Source: Gammaproteobacteria bacterium
GTDB taxonomy: Bacteria; Pseudomonadota; Gammaproteobacteria; Pseudomonadales; Azotimanducaceae
Reading direction: 5' to 3'
Assembly (NCBI GenBank): GCA_026707945.1
Contig: JAPOVV010000110.1
Coordinates: 186,001-250,000, forward strand
Length of the DNA: 64,000 bases
The notes beneath the pieces were generated by a model that saw only the letters and a list, made by a program, of their open reading frames with translations, was not told the DNA's origin and ran no database searches. Below, in pieces: positions 47,539-57,876 of this stretch. Within the stretch, counting starts at the first letter, position 1, and each line of letters opens with the position of its first letter. The position numbers were made by a program, and so were the translations under genes.

Positions 47539-50500
47539 GTGCTCGAACTCGCGCGCAAAAGTTTCTATGTGGCGACGGTTTTAATCGTCATATGCAGCGT
47601 TGTATTGACTGCAGGTCGATTCCTTTCGATGTATCCGAAATACGTTCAGCAAGTTGCAAATACCAAGCTCGCCGAACAAGGTATCGAAATCTCTGGACTT
47701 CATTCGCATTGGCGCCTTACCAATCCGATCATCGAGATTGATCGCATCCGACTGCCTGAAGGATTCGTTCGCAACGTCGTAGTCGAAGTTGCTGTAGTCG
47801 AGAGCCTTATCCGAAACCAGTTCGTCGCACGCAAGCTCTTTATTAGTGACCTAGATCTTGATATTGATCTGACAGAACAGCAAGCAGAGTTCGATTTTCT
47901 GGAACTAATCGACCAGATTCAGACGAACTTCGATTGGGTCAGACATACCGACGAACTTGCAGTAACTGGTGCTTTAACGATCAGGCGAGATCCGGCCGTC
48001 CAGCGTTTTAACATCGAGATTCAAGCCGTAAATCAAGAAGGTGTGCATCGATATCGTGCAAATATCTCCCAGGAGGACCTTACCCAAGGCGGCACAGCAG
48101 TGTTCAAGGCAGATGCTGTCGACACTCTGCTCGATCTACGAACGGGCGACTACCAAATGACACTGGAAGTCAATGGTCTTGACGTGGATTTACCGCTATT
48201 CACGGGAAATTCGCGACTTCCCCGCTATAACCTCACCGGCACCGCCGAATGGGAGCTCGTTAAACGGAGGGTGCAGGGTCATCTCGAGATTGATATCTTG
48301 CACACAGACCGTGATCCATTAAACGCACACTTTGAAGCTGCGTTCGCTCAACTCAACGACGAACCAGCTCGTTTTAGACTGCACACGGCATGGTTGAACG
48401 CGAAGGAGCACAAAGTTCCTCTGCCTGACTTGGTGTTTGCGATTGGTGACGACTCCTTATTTGGCTCTACCTACAACGTCCAATTACACGACCTTGTCCC
48501 CGTTACGACGGACTTTCTCACAAGCGGTGAACGGCAACTACGCTGGCCTACCGGAATCGCGATTCAAGGCACTTTCCAGCGGTACGAGTTTCTTCTCGAT
48601 TCTAGTGGGTTTCACTGGTACGCTGAGGCTCAGGACCTGGCATCCGAAAGTTTCGGGAACCTGCCAGAGATGCAACTCGAAAGTGGTTCTCTATACGGGA
48701 ATGCCAGACAAATTGCGTTAGATGCGAGCAATTCCCCAAGCCGTTTGTTTCTTGACGCTCATTTTCAAACACCATGGCAATTTGCGTCCGTATCCGGATT
48801 TGTGATGACGGACATGCGCAACCAGCAAGTCGGATTGCACATGCGGGATTTCACAATTCATATCGCGGCGGATGACACAGAACGATTGGGTTCAAACTCC
48901 CAGCTTGACGTCTCGTCTTTAATTCGTCGAGAAAGTGCTGAAATACAGCTCAACGAGCTTATTCATGAACCAGTTTCCGCTACGTTTCGAGGCAGTATTC
49001 GGCACACTCAAGGTAACGAGCCCGATTACCGCGTCGCGCTTTTAATAGAGTCACGGAACACATTGCTTCCAGCGCATCAGACCATTGCGTTCATACCAAA
49101 TAACTTAGTCGAAGACTTGACTCGTTGGCGGAAGCAGTATTTGGAAAGCGCTAGTTTCTTCGGGACGCGCGTCGCGTACATGACGTTTCGTGACAACATC
49201 TTCAAGCAAAACGAACGTGAAATGTACATTGAAGGTCAGTTCACCAACGGAACCATCACTTACCAACCCGACTGGCCTCAGTTATTCAACGTGGGAGGTA
49301 TGTGGTACGTAAATAATGACAGCGTCGTCGTCGAGACCGATCGAGTCACCGTCCAAAACACCGAATTGGAAAACGCCGTTGCGAGGTTTCCACTTGGTAC
49401 GGACAGACCCTTCCAAATCGTCTTCGGCGCAACTGCGAAGACACAAGATCTACTAGATTTTGTTCAAGCGAGTGAATTGAAGACGTTGTTGCCAGCAATC
49501 GACGCGTCCTGGCAAGGTGAGGGACTGGTGTCGATTGTTGCCGATCTTTCTTTTCCTTTCAATACGCCAGAAACCGAGCGTCCCGATGTTGAAGCCGCTG
49601 AGGGCAACTTTCAAATCGATTTTGAAATGCACGATGCATCCTTGTATATGCCAAACCTGGACATCGAGTTCCATCAACTCAATGGCACCGCCGAATGGAA
49701 GTCGCCCTATGACCTCTCGGCATCCCTAACGCGTGGGACTTTCTTCGATGAACCTCTGGATGGAAAGATCGTATCCGTGCAGCACGATGAACGGCCAGTC
49801 ATTGAGTTTCATTTGCGCAGTCGGATAAGTGCTGAAAAAGCCCTGTCCATTGCCGGACTAGATGAGATCGAAACAGGGAAGGGTGCAACGAATTTCGACG
49901 CCAGGTTATTCGTCTATCCTACAACGGATGAACCTCCCAAGTTGATCATTACGTCCGATCTCATGGGTATCGAATTCGAGTCCCTCAGATCCGTAGCTTT
50001 TAAACCCGATGAGCCTAATCCAAGTTATCTACGGCTTCTCTTCCACACAGATCGAACGGAACTGACGGCGCAAAGCCGTGACGTCAATGGCTGGATTACT
50101 TTAATGGGATCGTCGGCTTCGATCCTTGAAGGAGCGCTCGCATTGGGTGAAGATACGGTGATTCCTGATCGCTTGGGCAGCCGACTTCATCTAGCCGGTG
50201 CACTCGATTCCTGGGAATATAGCACTGATGGCGCTGAGCAACTAGGCATCCCGATCACCCTGAGTGATGTCGTGATAGATCGGTTTACCGTGTTTGATCA
50301 CGAATTTGAGAATGTGGTGATCAACGGTTCTTATGCAATCGATCATCTAGACGTAGCGATCGGGTCGGATGAGTTCAACGGAACGATCGTGAAGCGAGCG
50401 AATGAGCCACATACCGAAATCCATGCGTCTGAGGTTCTTTGGTCGTTTAAGAGTGACTCGGAATCTAGTGACCCTCTCGCCGTTTCAATGATGTCTCAGA

Positions 50501-51363
50501 TTGAACCAACAAGAGTCAGCATCGATGAATTGATGGTACGGTCAGATAACGACCGCGTCGAATCTTGGGGGCAGTGGAATTTCACGATGTACCCAACAGA
50601 CGACGGCATCGAGATTTCCAACTTAACCGCAGATACTCGCGGATTACATATCGAGACTACATCGGCGATCAAGTGGCTTCGCGAAACCAACGTGTCCGAG
50701 TTCAACGGTCGACTCTACGGCGAGAATCTAGGGACGATCTTGGAAGCGTGGGACTTTGATGCAAGCGTCGAAAGCGAGCAATTCGAGGTAAATGCCAGCA
50801 TCCAGTGGCCTGGTTCGCCGTTAGCAATTGATATAGAGAACTCATCAGGACAATTCCAAGCAAGTGCCAGCAACGGACGGTTTATCGAAATCGATCAAGG
50901 TGGCGACATGCTTCGCCTAATCAGTCTCCTGAACTTTTCGAAAATCCTCAATCGACTCGCACTGGACTTTCGCGATGTCACTCAACAAGGACTTCACTAT
51001 GACACGGCGTCTCTGTCAGTGACGCTCAACGACGGCCTCATTTCGTTTCAGGAACCGCTCCGTATTGATGGACCTAGCGCTCGCCTTCGATTAGCAGGAA
51101 ATGTAGACACACGTTCCGGCGAGTTGGACAATGAACTAACCGTGAGAATTCCGCTACATAAGGGACTCCAAACCTATATGGCTTATCTCGCTGCTACTAA
51201 TCCGCCAGCTGCAGTTGCATATTTACTTGGTACTCTGATTGTCAGCGAACCAATTAAGGCCGTGTTTACGACGCAGTATGAGATCTCCGGAAATTTGGAT
51301 AACCCTGTTCTTACACGCGTCGGCATGGAACCTACGCAAGCGAATCAGGTAACGACGCCGTGA
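47539..51363 (+). CDS. yhdP: AsmA-like envelope lipid-transport protein YhdP
   Basis: A very long protein (about 1274 aa) with one N-terminal membrane anchor (SFYVATVLIVICSVVLTAG) and a large periplasmic beta-rich body ending in an AsmA-type C-terminal region (ASNGRFIEIDQGGDMLRLISLLNF, then a hydrophobic PPAAVAYLLGTLIVSEPIK). This matches YhdP (1266 aa in E. coli), a bridge-like protein that helps phospholipids reach the outer membrane. The open frame begins at 47485 inside maf; the GTG at 47539, 4 nt after the maf stop, places the anchor at the N-terminus and is preferred. The rng gene that separates maf and yhdP in E. coli is absent here. Confidence 0.9.
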   Translation: MLELARKSFYVATVLIVICSVVLTAGRFLSMYPKYVQQVANTKLAEQGIEISGLHSHWRLTNPIIEIDRIRLPEGFVRNVVVEVAVVESLIRNQFVARKLFISDLDLDIDLTEQQAEFDFLELIDQIQTNFDWVRHTDELAVTGALTIRRDPAVQRFNIEIQAVNQEGVHRYRANISQEDLTQGGTAVFKADAVDTLLDLRTGDYQMTLEVNGLDVDLPLFTGNSRLPRYNLTGTAEWELVKRRVQGHLEIDILHTDRDPLNAHFEAAFAQLNDEPARFRLHTAWLNAKEHKVPLPDLVFAIGDDSLFGSTYNVQLHDLVPVTTDFLTSGERQLRWPTGIAIQGTFQRYEFLLDSSGFHWYAEAQDLASESFGNLPEMQLESGSLYGNARQIALDASNSPSRLFLDAHFQTPWQFASVSGFVMTDMRNQQVGLHMRDFTIHIAADDTERLGSNSQLDVSSLIRRESAEIQLNELIHEPVSATFRGSIRHTQGNEPDYRVALLIESRNTLLPAHQTIAFIPNNLVEDLTRWRKQYLESASFFGTRVAYMTFRDNIFKQNEREMYIEGQFTNGTITYQPDWPQLFNVGGMWYVNNDSVVVETDRVTVQNTELENAVARFPLGTDRPFQIVFGATAKTQDLLDFVQASELKTLLPAIDASWQGEGLVSIVADLSFPFNTPETERPDVEAAEGNFQIDFEMHDASLYMPNLDIEFHQLNGTAEWKSPYDLSASLTRGTFFDEPLDGKIVSVQHDERPVIEFHLRSRISAEKALSIAGLDEIETGKGATNFDARLFVYPTTDEPPKLIITSDLMGIEFESLRSVAFKPDEPNPSYLRLLFHTDRTELTAQSRDVNGWITLMGSSASILEGALALGEDTVIPDRLGSRLHLAGALDSWEYSTDGAEQLGIPITLSDVVIDRFTVFDHEFENVVINGSYAIDHLDVAIGSDEFNGTIVKRANEPHTEIHASEVLWSFKSDSESSDPLAVSMMSQIEPTRVSIDELMVRSDNDRVESWGQWNFTMYPTDDGIEISNLTADTRGLHIETTSAIKWLRETNVSEFNGRLYGENLGTILEAWDFDASVESEQFEVNASIQWPGSPLAIDIENSSGQFQASASNGRFIEIDQGGDMLRLISLLNFSKILNRLALDFRDVTQQGLHYDTASLSVTLNDGLISFQEPLRIDGPSARLRLAGNVDTRSGELDNELTVRIPLHKGLQTYMAYLAATNPPAAVAYLLGTLIVSEPIKAVFTTQYEISGNLDNPVLTRVGMEPTQANQVTTP

Positions 51364-51427
51364 TATACGAGGGTTATTCGTATCTCTGTTAAATAGTTGA
51401 GTTCAGAACTTATCCCGGTAACCCTTT

Positions 51428-52876
51428 ATGTCAGATTCTTCCGCTCAGTCACGCCAAAACCTGCTTGAGCAAGCAGAACTTACCGATCAGGATCTTGCCC
51501 TGAACGTCACTGACATGATGGATAGGCAGATTGACGATGCGGAGCTTTTCATCCAACACAATCGAAGTGAAGCTTGGGCACTTGAAGATGGCAAGGTCAA
51601 GGACGGTAGTTTTTCGGTAAGCCAAGGCGTCGGTGTTCGGGCAATCACGGGTGAAAAGACTGGCTTTGCCCATACCAACGAACTCAACGAGCGAGCCCTG
51701 CGTAAGGCGTGCGTGATGGCGGCGTCGATTGCGGATCGGGGCGGAAACCGCCGTGCCGAAGCGCCTAGCGATGCACCATTTCGACGTCTATATCCTGGTG
51801 GCGATCCGACGGCAGGCGTAAATAACGATGACAAGGTTCGTTTTCTATCGGAACTCGATCGCTTTACACGGGAGTTAGACCCTCGCATTGCTGAAGTTTC
51901 TATTAGTATCCGAGGTTCGTCGGATCGCGTTCTCGTCTACGGTAGCGATGGAACAAATCAGTTCGATGATCGACCACTCGTGAATTGCAGGATTCATGTG
52001 ATCGTCAAGGACGGTACGCGAATGGAGTCCGGTACCGATGGATCTGGTGGTCGCTACCCATTGGATGTGTTCTTCCGCGAGGACTCTGCAACCGCCAAAG
52101 ACATGGCGCGTCAAGCCGTTCGGATGGCAGTCACCAAACTCGAATCAGTGCCTGCTCCGGCGGGTGAAATGCCAGTTGTACTTGGTCCCGGTTGGGCAGG
52201 CGTATTGCTCCACGAGGCGGTTGGCCACGGTCTCGAAGGGGATTGCGAGAGGAAGAAGACGTCTTGCTTCGCCGGAAAGATAGGCGAGAAAGTGGCTAGT
52301 GATCTATGTACTGTAGTCGATGACGCTACGCTCGACGGACGTCGAGGCTCACTCAGCATCGACGACGAAGGTACCCCGGGTCAACGCACTGTGCTCATCG
52401 AAGACGGAATATTGAGAGGTTTTATGTGGGACAAGCACAATGCAATTCTCACCGGAAACCAAAGCACGGGCAACGGTCGCCGGGAGAGTTTCGCGAGTCT
52501 GACCATACCTCGAATGACCAACACATTCTTACTCGCGGGTGAAAGTGATCCCGAAGATATCGTACGCAGCGTAACCAAGGGTGTCTACTGCAGCGCATTT
52601 TCCGGTGGGCAAGTTGACCCCTCGAGTGGCAGATTTGTCTTCGCTACAACCGAAGCGTACCTAATAGAAAACGGAAAACTCACAAGCCCCATACACGGTT
52701 GCATGTTGACCGGTTATCCATGGGATGTCATGAACAGTATCACGATGGTCGGCTCTGATTTCGCATTAGATCCTGGTATTGGAACTTGCGGGAAACAAGG
52801 ACAGGGCGTGCCCGTAGGAGTAGGACAGCCAACAATAAAAGTAGAGCAGATTACAGTCGGGGGCACATCAGCGTAA
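51428..52876 (+). CDS. tldD: Metalloprotease TldD
   Basis: A 482-aa TldD, the catalytic subunit of the TldD/TldE (PmbA) heterodimer that trims unfolded peptides such as microcin B17 precursor and CcdA. The metal site HExxxH reads LLHEAVGHGLEGD near residue 261, with a third ligand likely in the C-terminal GCMLTGYP region. It follows yhdP as in E. coli. Its 3' end overlaps the longest frame of the next gene, pmbA. Confidence 0.95.
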   Translation: MSDSSAQSRQNLLEQAELTDQDLALNVTDMMDRQIDDAELFIQHNRSEAWALEDGKVKDGSFSVSQGVGVRAITGEKTGFAHTNELNERALRKACVMAASIADRGGNRRAEAPSDAPFRRLYPGGDPTAGVNNDDKVRFLSELDRFTRELDPRIAEVSISIRGSSDRVLVYGSDGTNQFDDRPLVNCRIHVIVKDGTRMESGTDGSGGRYPLDVFFREDSATAKDMARQAVRMAVTKLESVPAPAGEMPVVLGPGWAGVLLHEAVGHGLEGDCERKKTSCFAGKIGEKVASDLCTVVDDATLDGRRGSLSIDDEGTPGQRTVLIEDGILRGFMWDKHNAILTGNQSTGNGRRESFASLTIPRMTNTFLLAGESDPEDIVRSVTKGVYCSAFSGGQVDPSSGRFVFATTEAYLIENGKLTSPIHGCMLTGYPWDVMNSITMVGSDFALDPGIGTCGKQGQGVPVGVGQPTIKVEQITVGGTSA

Positions 52877-54240
52877 CGCGTGAGGATTCGGCAACCGAAA
52901 CGATTGAGCTCCACGACGACAACGTTTCTGCCGAATTGTCGGAGCTTGTTGAAAGGCTGATTGAAGAAGCCCAGCGACAAGGCGCTCATCAGTCCTCAGC
53001 CACTGTATCTGATTCGATCTCAGTCGAAGTATCTGCACGCGAACGAGATATTGAGAACATTGCATACGAGCAAGGTCGCGCTTTTCGCGTAAGCGTCTAC
53101 GTTGATCACCGCGAAGGTACCGCGGTGACGTCCGATGTCACGGACACCGCGATAAGAGACACAGTGACGCAAGCATTAAGTATCGCTCGATTTACAGAAT
53201 CCGATCCATGTAACGGACTGCCCGATCGAGATCGACTCGCAACAGAGTTCCCAGATCTAGAGCAGAACTTCCCCCAACCAGTGAGCATAGACCAACTTAA
53301 AGAAGATGCGCTCGTGGCGGATGCATCATCGCTCGATTTCGACCCTTGCATCATGCCTGCTCATGGTGCTAGTGCCTCCCAGACTGCAACTTGCTCGGTT
53401 CGAGGTAACTCTCTTGGGTTCATTAACGCGAACAGCTACACGATCTATGGTCGATCCGCAACCGCACTCGCGCGGTCCGAAGCAGGGATGCAAACCGATT
53501 ACTGGTTCGATCAGAATTGTCAACTTGAACGAGTCCAGTCGGCAGAGTTTATCGGACGAGAGGCCGCTCAACGTGCAGTACGACGCCTAAATCCGAGGAC
53601 CGTCGCCACCGGAACCTATCCGGTTATGTATGACCGTTGGACCGCGCCTTCACTCTTATACCCGTTGATCGAAGCGATCAGTGGCGGGAATCTCTACCGT
53701 CAAGAGTCGTACCTGCAGGATTCGCTAAATACACAAGTTGCCACGACACGCCTAACGTTGCGTGAGTATCCTCATTTACACAAGCGCATTCAAAGTCGAA
53801 ATTGCGATGCCGATGGCGTCACAACGAACGAGCATACGATCATCGAAAAAGGAGTGGTAAATACGTACCTGCTTGGCACTTATTCCGCGAGGCGTCTCGA
53901 ATTAGCAAGTACCGGGCACGCCGGAGGTGTGACCAATGTCCACGTCGAAGCGGATCTAACACCAATTGATGAGTTACTAAACGAGTTGAAACAGGGTTTG
54001 CTCGTGACGTCGCTTATTGGGTCTGGAACCAATCTCGTTACCGGCGACTATTCCTGTGGTGCGGCCGGCTTTTGGATTGAAAACGGCAGAATCGCCTATC
54101 CCGTCGACAACATAACAATCGCTTCGAATCTAGACCTTATGTACAAGGGTATTGTGGGATTTGGCGACGATACCCAGGATCGAGGTACATTTAAGACCGG
54201 CTCGATATTAGTCGATGCGATGACAGTCGCCTCAAATTAA
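52786..54240 (+). CDS. pmbA: Metalloprotease subunit PmbA/TldE
   Basis: A TldE-like non-catalytic partner, up to 484 aa. Recognisable parts are QGRAFRVSVYVDHREGTAVTSDVT, SIARFTESDPCNGLPD, YPVMYDRWTAPSLLYPLIEAI and LGTYSARRLELASTGHAGGVTN; it lacks the HExxxH of TldD. The start is unclear: the longest frame uses a TTG at 52786, 91 nt inside tldD, but homology begins near residue 50, where a TTG at 52936 lies. There is no ATG or GTG in between. In E. coli the two genes are far apart; adjacency here gives a ready-made tldD-pmbA operon. Confidence 0.9.
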   Translation: MRETRTGRARRSRTANNKSRADYSRGHISVTREDSATETIELHDDNVSAELSELVERLIEEAQRQGAHQSSATVSDSISVEVSARERDIENIAYEQGRAFRVSVYVDHREGTAVTSDVTDTAIRDTVTQALSIARFTESDPCNGLPDRDRLATEFPDLEQNFPQPVSIDQLKEDALVADASSLDFDPCIMPAHGASASQTATCSVRGNSLGFINANSYTIYGRSATALARSEAGMQTDYWFDQNCQLERVQSAEFIGREAAQRAVRRLNPRTVATGTYPVMYDRWTAPSLLYPLIEAISGGNLYRQESYLQDSLNTQVATTRLTLREYPHLHKRIQSRNCDADGVTTNEHTIIEKGVVNTYLLGTYSARRLELASTGHAGGVTNVHVEADLTPIDELLNELKQGLLVTSLIGSGTNLVTGDYSCGAAGFWIENGRIAYPVDNITIASNLDLMYKGIVGFGDDTQDRGTFKTGSILVDAMTVASN

Positions 54241-54260
54241 CGTATCGCAAATTCGTTTCG

Positions 54261-54533
54261 TTATTCCGGCTCGTCGAATTTCGCAGCAATTAGTTGCTTA
54301 ACTTCATGCATTGCCGTGTCTTCCTCATCCCCATCCGTAATGAGAACTACCTTCGTGCCACGCTGCGCGGCGAGTTTCAGTACCCCCATGATGCTTTTCG
54401 CGTTCTGCATATCATCTTCGGAAAGACCGATTTTCACACGACAAGGAAAAGTTTTTGCTAACGCTACGAGCTTTGACGCTGATCGAGCATGGATTCCTAG
54501 CTTATTTACGATCTCCACGCGTTCTACGAGCAT
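54261..54533 (-). CDS. ptsO: HPr-like phosphocarrier (NPr) of the PTS-Ntr system
   Basis: A 90-aa HPr-family protein with phosphorylatable His15 in KLGIHARSASK and Ser47 in NAKSIMGVL. It passes phosphate from EI-Ntr (not in this window) to PtsN. The open frame extends upstream to 54719 inside rapZ, but the ATG at 54533, 5 nt after the rapZ stop, gives the family's exact length. Last gene of the rpoN-associated cluster, convergent with pmbA. Confidence 0.93.
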   Translation of the reverse strand: MLVERVEIVNKLGIHARSASKLVALAKTFPCRVKIGLSEDDMQNAKSIMGVLKLAAQRGTKVVLITDGDEEDTAMHEVKQLIAAKFDEPE

Positions 54534-54538
54534 TTGAG

Positions 54539-55399
54539 CTACTCGATTCCTTCGCGGTGACGCACCATCAAGTCTGGATACGCCGTTCGGAAGTGTTTTG
54601 CCAATCGCTCGACAACATAAACTGAGCGGTGAGTTCCGCCTGTACAACCTACGCCGACAGTGACATAGATTCGCTTTTGATCCAGAAATATCGGCAACCA
54701 CTTTTCTAAGTAACGGCATATATCTTTGTAAAAGTCGTCAACAACCGTACTCTCGTCAAGGAACACCTTGATGCGTTGGTGAAGTCCGTTGAACTGACGC
54801 AAATCCTCACGCCAATATGGATTTGGCAAACACCGAGCATCGAAAACGATATCCGTGTCAATAGGCACACCAAATTTGTAACCAAAGGACTGGAAGAGCA
54901 GCGAAATGTCGTTGCTCGAACGGCCTGCGATTCGTTCCTTAGTCAAAGTGTCGAGTTCGTGCAACGTCCGATTGGTCGTATCGATGCGTAGATCTGCTAA
55001 CTCCGCAATGGGGGTGAGAATTTCCTTTTCGTGAGCTATCGCGTCCTTGAGCACGCTGAATTGATCGTCTAGTGGATGGCGACGACGGGTATCACTGAAT
55101 CGCTTTACCAACACTGAATCGCTCGCATCGAGGTAAATGAGCCTAGGCTCCTGCCCATCTGCCTTCAGACGCTCTATATACCTCGGTAATGACGCAAGTT
55201 CGTCTGGTGTATTTCGCACATCAATGCAAACCGCCAAATCCGGGACCTCCTCGTCCGCACGAGAGGCTTCCCTTGTTACATGTTGAACCAATAAACTCGC
55301 TGGAAAGTTATCAATGCAGTTGAATCCAGAGTCTTCAAGCGCATGAAGAACGGTACTCTTTCCAGAACCAGAGCGACCACTTACGATCAGGCTTCTCAA
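54539..55399 (-). CDS. rapZ: RNase adapter protein RapZ
   Basis: A 286-aa P-loop protein: Walker A GRSGSGKS (residues 8-15), DVRNTPDEL near 62, SFGYKFGVP near 170, and the C-terminal GVGCTGGTHRSVYVVERL. In enterics RapZ binds the GlmZ/GlmY sRNAs and controls glucosamine-6-phosphate synthesis. Position between ptsN and the HPr gene is the conserved one; it overlaps ptsN by 4 nt. Confidence 0.95.
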   Translation of the reverse strand: MRSLIVSGRSGSGKSTVLHALEDSGFNCIDNFPASLLVQHVTREASRADEEVPDLAVCIDVRNTPDELASLPRYIERLKADGQEPRLIYLDASDSVLVKRFSDTRRRHPLDDQFSVLKDAIAHEKEILTPIAELADLRIDTTNRTLHELDTLTKERIAGRSSNDISLLFQSFGYKFGVPIDTDIVFDARCLPNPYWREDLRQFNGLHQRIKVFLDESTVVDDFYKDICRYLEKWLPIFLDQKRIYVTVGVGCTGGTHRSVYVVERLAKHFRTAYPDLMVRHREGIE

Positions 55400-55869
55400 G
55401 TTTTTGCCTCCGCCAAGAGTCGTCCTTTAAACGCCTCGAAAAGTACCTCTGGCGAATCTGCCTCCAAGATCAATTGCAAGCGTTCTTCATCTTCGATCAA
55501 TTTAACAACGAGTTTAAGCACCTCCAATGCTTCTTCCGCAGCGCTCTGTGGAAAACACATCCCGACCATTAATCGCACAGCTTGACCACCGAAGTCCACC
55601 GTGTTTCCGTGCCGAATCTTCAGTAATGAACCAATCGGGTTTACGCAATCCACTAAACGACAATGCGGAATCGCAACCGGCAAATCGTCTAGAACGGTCG
55701 AACCTTGACGTTCTCGTTCTTGCAGCTTGAAAAAAATGTCTCGGTACGACACCTGCTCAGCGCCTCGAGCCAGATACTCTGCTAGTTGATGTAAAGCGGT
55801 CTTCCGCGATGGGAGCTCGTCAACGACAGCAACTCGGTCTATCGACAAAAACGCTTCGTAGTCAACCAT
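55396..55869 (-). CDS. ptsN: PTS nitrogen-regulatory IIA protein
   Basis: A 157-aa EIIA-Ntr: active His69 in VAIPHCRL, FFKLQERERQGSTVL before it, and EEALEVLKLVVKLIEDEE after. Its phosphorylation state links nitrogen supply to K+ transport and envelope stress. The ATG at 55869 is preferred to a TTG three codons upstream (55878). Part of rpoN-hpf-ptsN-rapZ-HPr. Confidence 0.94.
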   Translation of the reverse strand: MVDYEAFLSIDRVAVVDELPSRKTALHQLAEYLARGAEQVSYRDIFFKLQERERQGSTVLDDLPVAIPHCRLVDCVNPIGSLLKIRHGNTVDFGGQAVRLMVGMCFPQSAAEEALEVLKLVVKLIEDEERLQLILEADSPEVLFEAFKGRLLAEAKT

Positions 55870-55940
55870 AACTCTCAACGAATCTAAACGAGTGAGTTCC
55901 CGGCGCTATTTTGTTTCTAACGCCTGACATTTCGCGAGGA

Positions 55941-56246
55941 CTACGAAGCCGAATGCACCCGGTGACTGCTAATCTTCTCTTTGTACTTAACGATTTGACG
56001 ATCAAGCTTCGCAGTCAGTGCATCAACCGCCGCGTAAGGCTCGGACGCTTGGGCGTCAGCAAAAATCTCCGTCCCCGATGCATGTAGTGTTGCTTCCGCT
56101 CGATGCCCCTGTTTTACCTGAGAGAAAATGACATGTATATTGGATATATGATCGAAATGGCGCTCAAGCTTTGCGAATCGTTTCTCAACATAGTCCTTGA
56201 GTCGCTTTGAGGGATGGGTATGGTGGCCGCTAAGGCTAATCTGCAT
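55941..56246 (-). CDS. hpf: Ribosome hibernation promoting factor, short form
   Basis: A 101-aa HPF/YfiA-fold protein (MQISLSGHHTHPSKRLKDYV, then KLERHFDHISNIHVIF, EATLHASGTEIFADA and DALTAKLDRQIVKYKEK). The short form promotes 100S ribosome dimers together with RMF in gammaproteobacteria. The ATG at 56246 has a GGGAG site 8 nt upstream; a GTG one codon earlier is possible. Follows rpoN as in E. coli. Confidence 0.95.
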   Translation of the reverse strand: MQISLSGHHTHPSKRLKDYVEKRFAKLERHFDHISNIHVIFSQVKQGHRAEATLHASGTEIFADAQASEPYAAVDALTAKLDRQIVKYKEKISSHRVHSAS

Positions 56247-56334
56247 CACTTATTCTCCCTTTCACGTTGCGCTCTCATATCCGTTCCATTCTAGCCAACA
56301 TTCCCCTCAAGCGTTAAACTAATTCTCGCTCTCG

Positions 56335-57876
56335 CTACGCGACCTGACGACGTTCCTTTGAAGATGGGATCGCTAGTGACTCACGATACTTCGTCACCGT
56401 ACGTCGAGATATTTCGATATTCCTTTCTTTCAATTGAGACGCAATTGCCTGATCCGAAAGAGGTCGTCCCGGGTCCTCACGCTGAATCAGGTTTTTCAAT
56501 ACAGCACGGATTGCAACGCCAGAATGCTCCTTGCCGGGTTGGTTACCGACGCGGTTCGAAAAGAAATACTTCAACTCGTAAATACCCCGTGGCGTTTCTA
56601 AGTACTTTCCGGTTGTAAGCCGAGACACCGTCGAGTTGTGAAGCCCAATCTCCTCGGCAACGTCCGCTAATAACAGAGGTTGCATTGCGCCTTCGCCACG
56701 CTCGAAAAAAGCCTGTTGTTTCGCAACAACGACCCACAGAATACGCATGACGTTGAAATTCCGAAATCGCAAGCTCGAAAGGAACAATTTCGCCCGACTA
56801 TGGCATTCCTTCAAATATTCACGATCTTTTGCGTCAGTCGACCTAGCATGCTCGCGACGAGGCTTCCGACCAACCGAACGACGATACTCGGAATACCAAT
56901 CCGAAATTTTGAGCTGTGGTACGTAGTCGTCAAGCATTTCGACTTCCCACTTATCGCCAACCTTGTGAACACGAGCTTCCGGTTTGATGTATTCAATTCG
57001 CTCACTCGAAAAGCTTGAAGCTGGTCGAGGATTCAGGTGTTTGATGAACTCTACGGCATCGTAAACCATGTCGGGTGAGAGGTCTAACGAATCGGCAATC
57101 ACGTCAAAATGTTGGGATGGCAATAAATCGAATGCATCGCGCAGTAGGCGCATGGCATTCGGAACCCGTTCGTCGAATCCTGCTAACGCTCGAGTTTGAT
57201 TCATCAAACATTCGCGCAAGTCACGAGCACACACCCCTAATGGAGAAAAACCTTGAACGAGGGCAAGTACGTCCTCTAATTCGGCGAGACTGCATGCCAC
57301 GAAGCGTTGAACTTCTACCAGTAATGCTTCGTTAGATAACGTTACGAACCCATCCTCATTGAGAAATTCGAACACAATCTCTGCAATCTGTGCTTCCTCC
57401 TTAGTACATTCGGACAAGCGAAGTTGATCGCGAAGGTGTTCAACTAAGGTGTCCGATTTAGAACGATTCTCCAGAACCGATACCAGATCCGAGTCGTTCG
57501 TTTCACGCGGAGATGAAAGATGAGATAGTTCATCATCCCACTCAATCTCATGTTCGATGGACTCATCCGGTTCGAGTCGATCAAAGTGCTGTTGTTGCTC
57601 CTCGGTTACCTGATCCGCATGCTCCTCTATATCTAATTCGAGGTCATCCGCATCGAATTCGTGCGAATCTGATTCGCTGACTGGTTCGTGAAGGTTCTCA
57701 GATTCAATCGTTGCTTCATCGATTTCCAGTAGCGGGTTGTCTGATAGTTCCTGTTCTATTGCTGACGCTAACTCGAGTTTGGTCATCTGAAGTAGATGGA
57801 TCGATTGACCCATGCGCGGTACTGTTCGATTGCGTAACGCGACCGTCTGCTGAAAGCCAGTCCGCATCGCACTCAC
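56335..57876 (-). CDS. rpoN: RNA polymerase sigma-54 factor
   Basis: A 513-aa sigma-54: Gln/Leu-rich region I (residues 1-50, [19 protein letters not shown]), a very acidic region II (about 55-125), core-binding domain, helix-turn-helix, and the RpoN box RRTVTKYRE near residue 497 that reads the -24 element. It needs AAA+ enhancer proteins. GTG start overlapping the lptB stop (GTGA); an ATG three codons later is an alternative. With rpoD and its three paralogues the window encodes five sigma factors. Confidence 0.96.
   Translation of the reverse strand: MSAMRTGFQQTVALRNRTVPRMGQSIHLLQMTKLELASAIEQELSDNPLLEIDEATIESENLHEPVSESDSHEFDADDLELDIEEHADQVTEEQQQHFDRLEPDESIEHEIEWDDELSHLSSPRETNDSDLVSVLENRSKSDTLVEHLRDQLRLSECTKEEAQIAEIVFEFLNEDGFVTLSNEALLVEVQRFVACSLAELEDVLALVQGFSPLGVCARDLRECLMNQTRALAGFDERVPNAMRLLRDAFDLLPSQHFDVIADSLDLSPDMVYDAVEFIKHLNPRPASSFSSERIEYIKPEARVHKVGDKWEVEMLDDYVPQLKISDWYSEYRRSVGRKPRREHARSTDAKDREYLKECHSRAKLFLSSLRFRNFNVMRILWVVVAKQQAFFERGEGAMQPLLLADVAEEIGLHNSTVSRLTTGKYLETPRGIYELKYFFSNRVGNQPGKEHSGVAIRAVLKNLIQREDPGRPLSDQAIASQLKERNIEISRRTVTKYRESLAIPSSKERRQVA

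Noticed and set aside
54534-54719. N-terminal extension of the HPr-like protein
   Set aside because: It lies entirely within rapZ in another frame; the ATG at 54533 gives the exact HPr length with His15.
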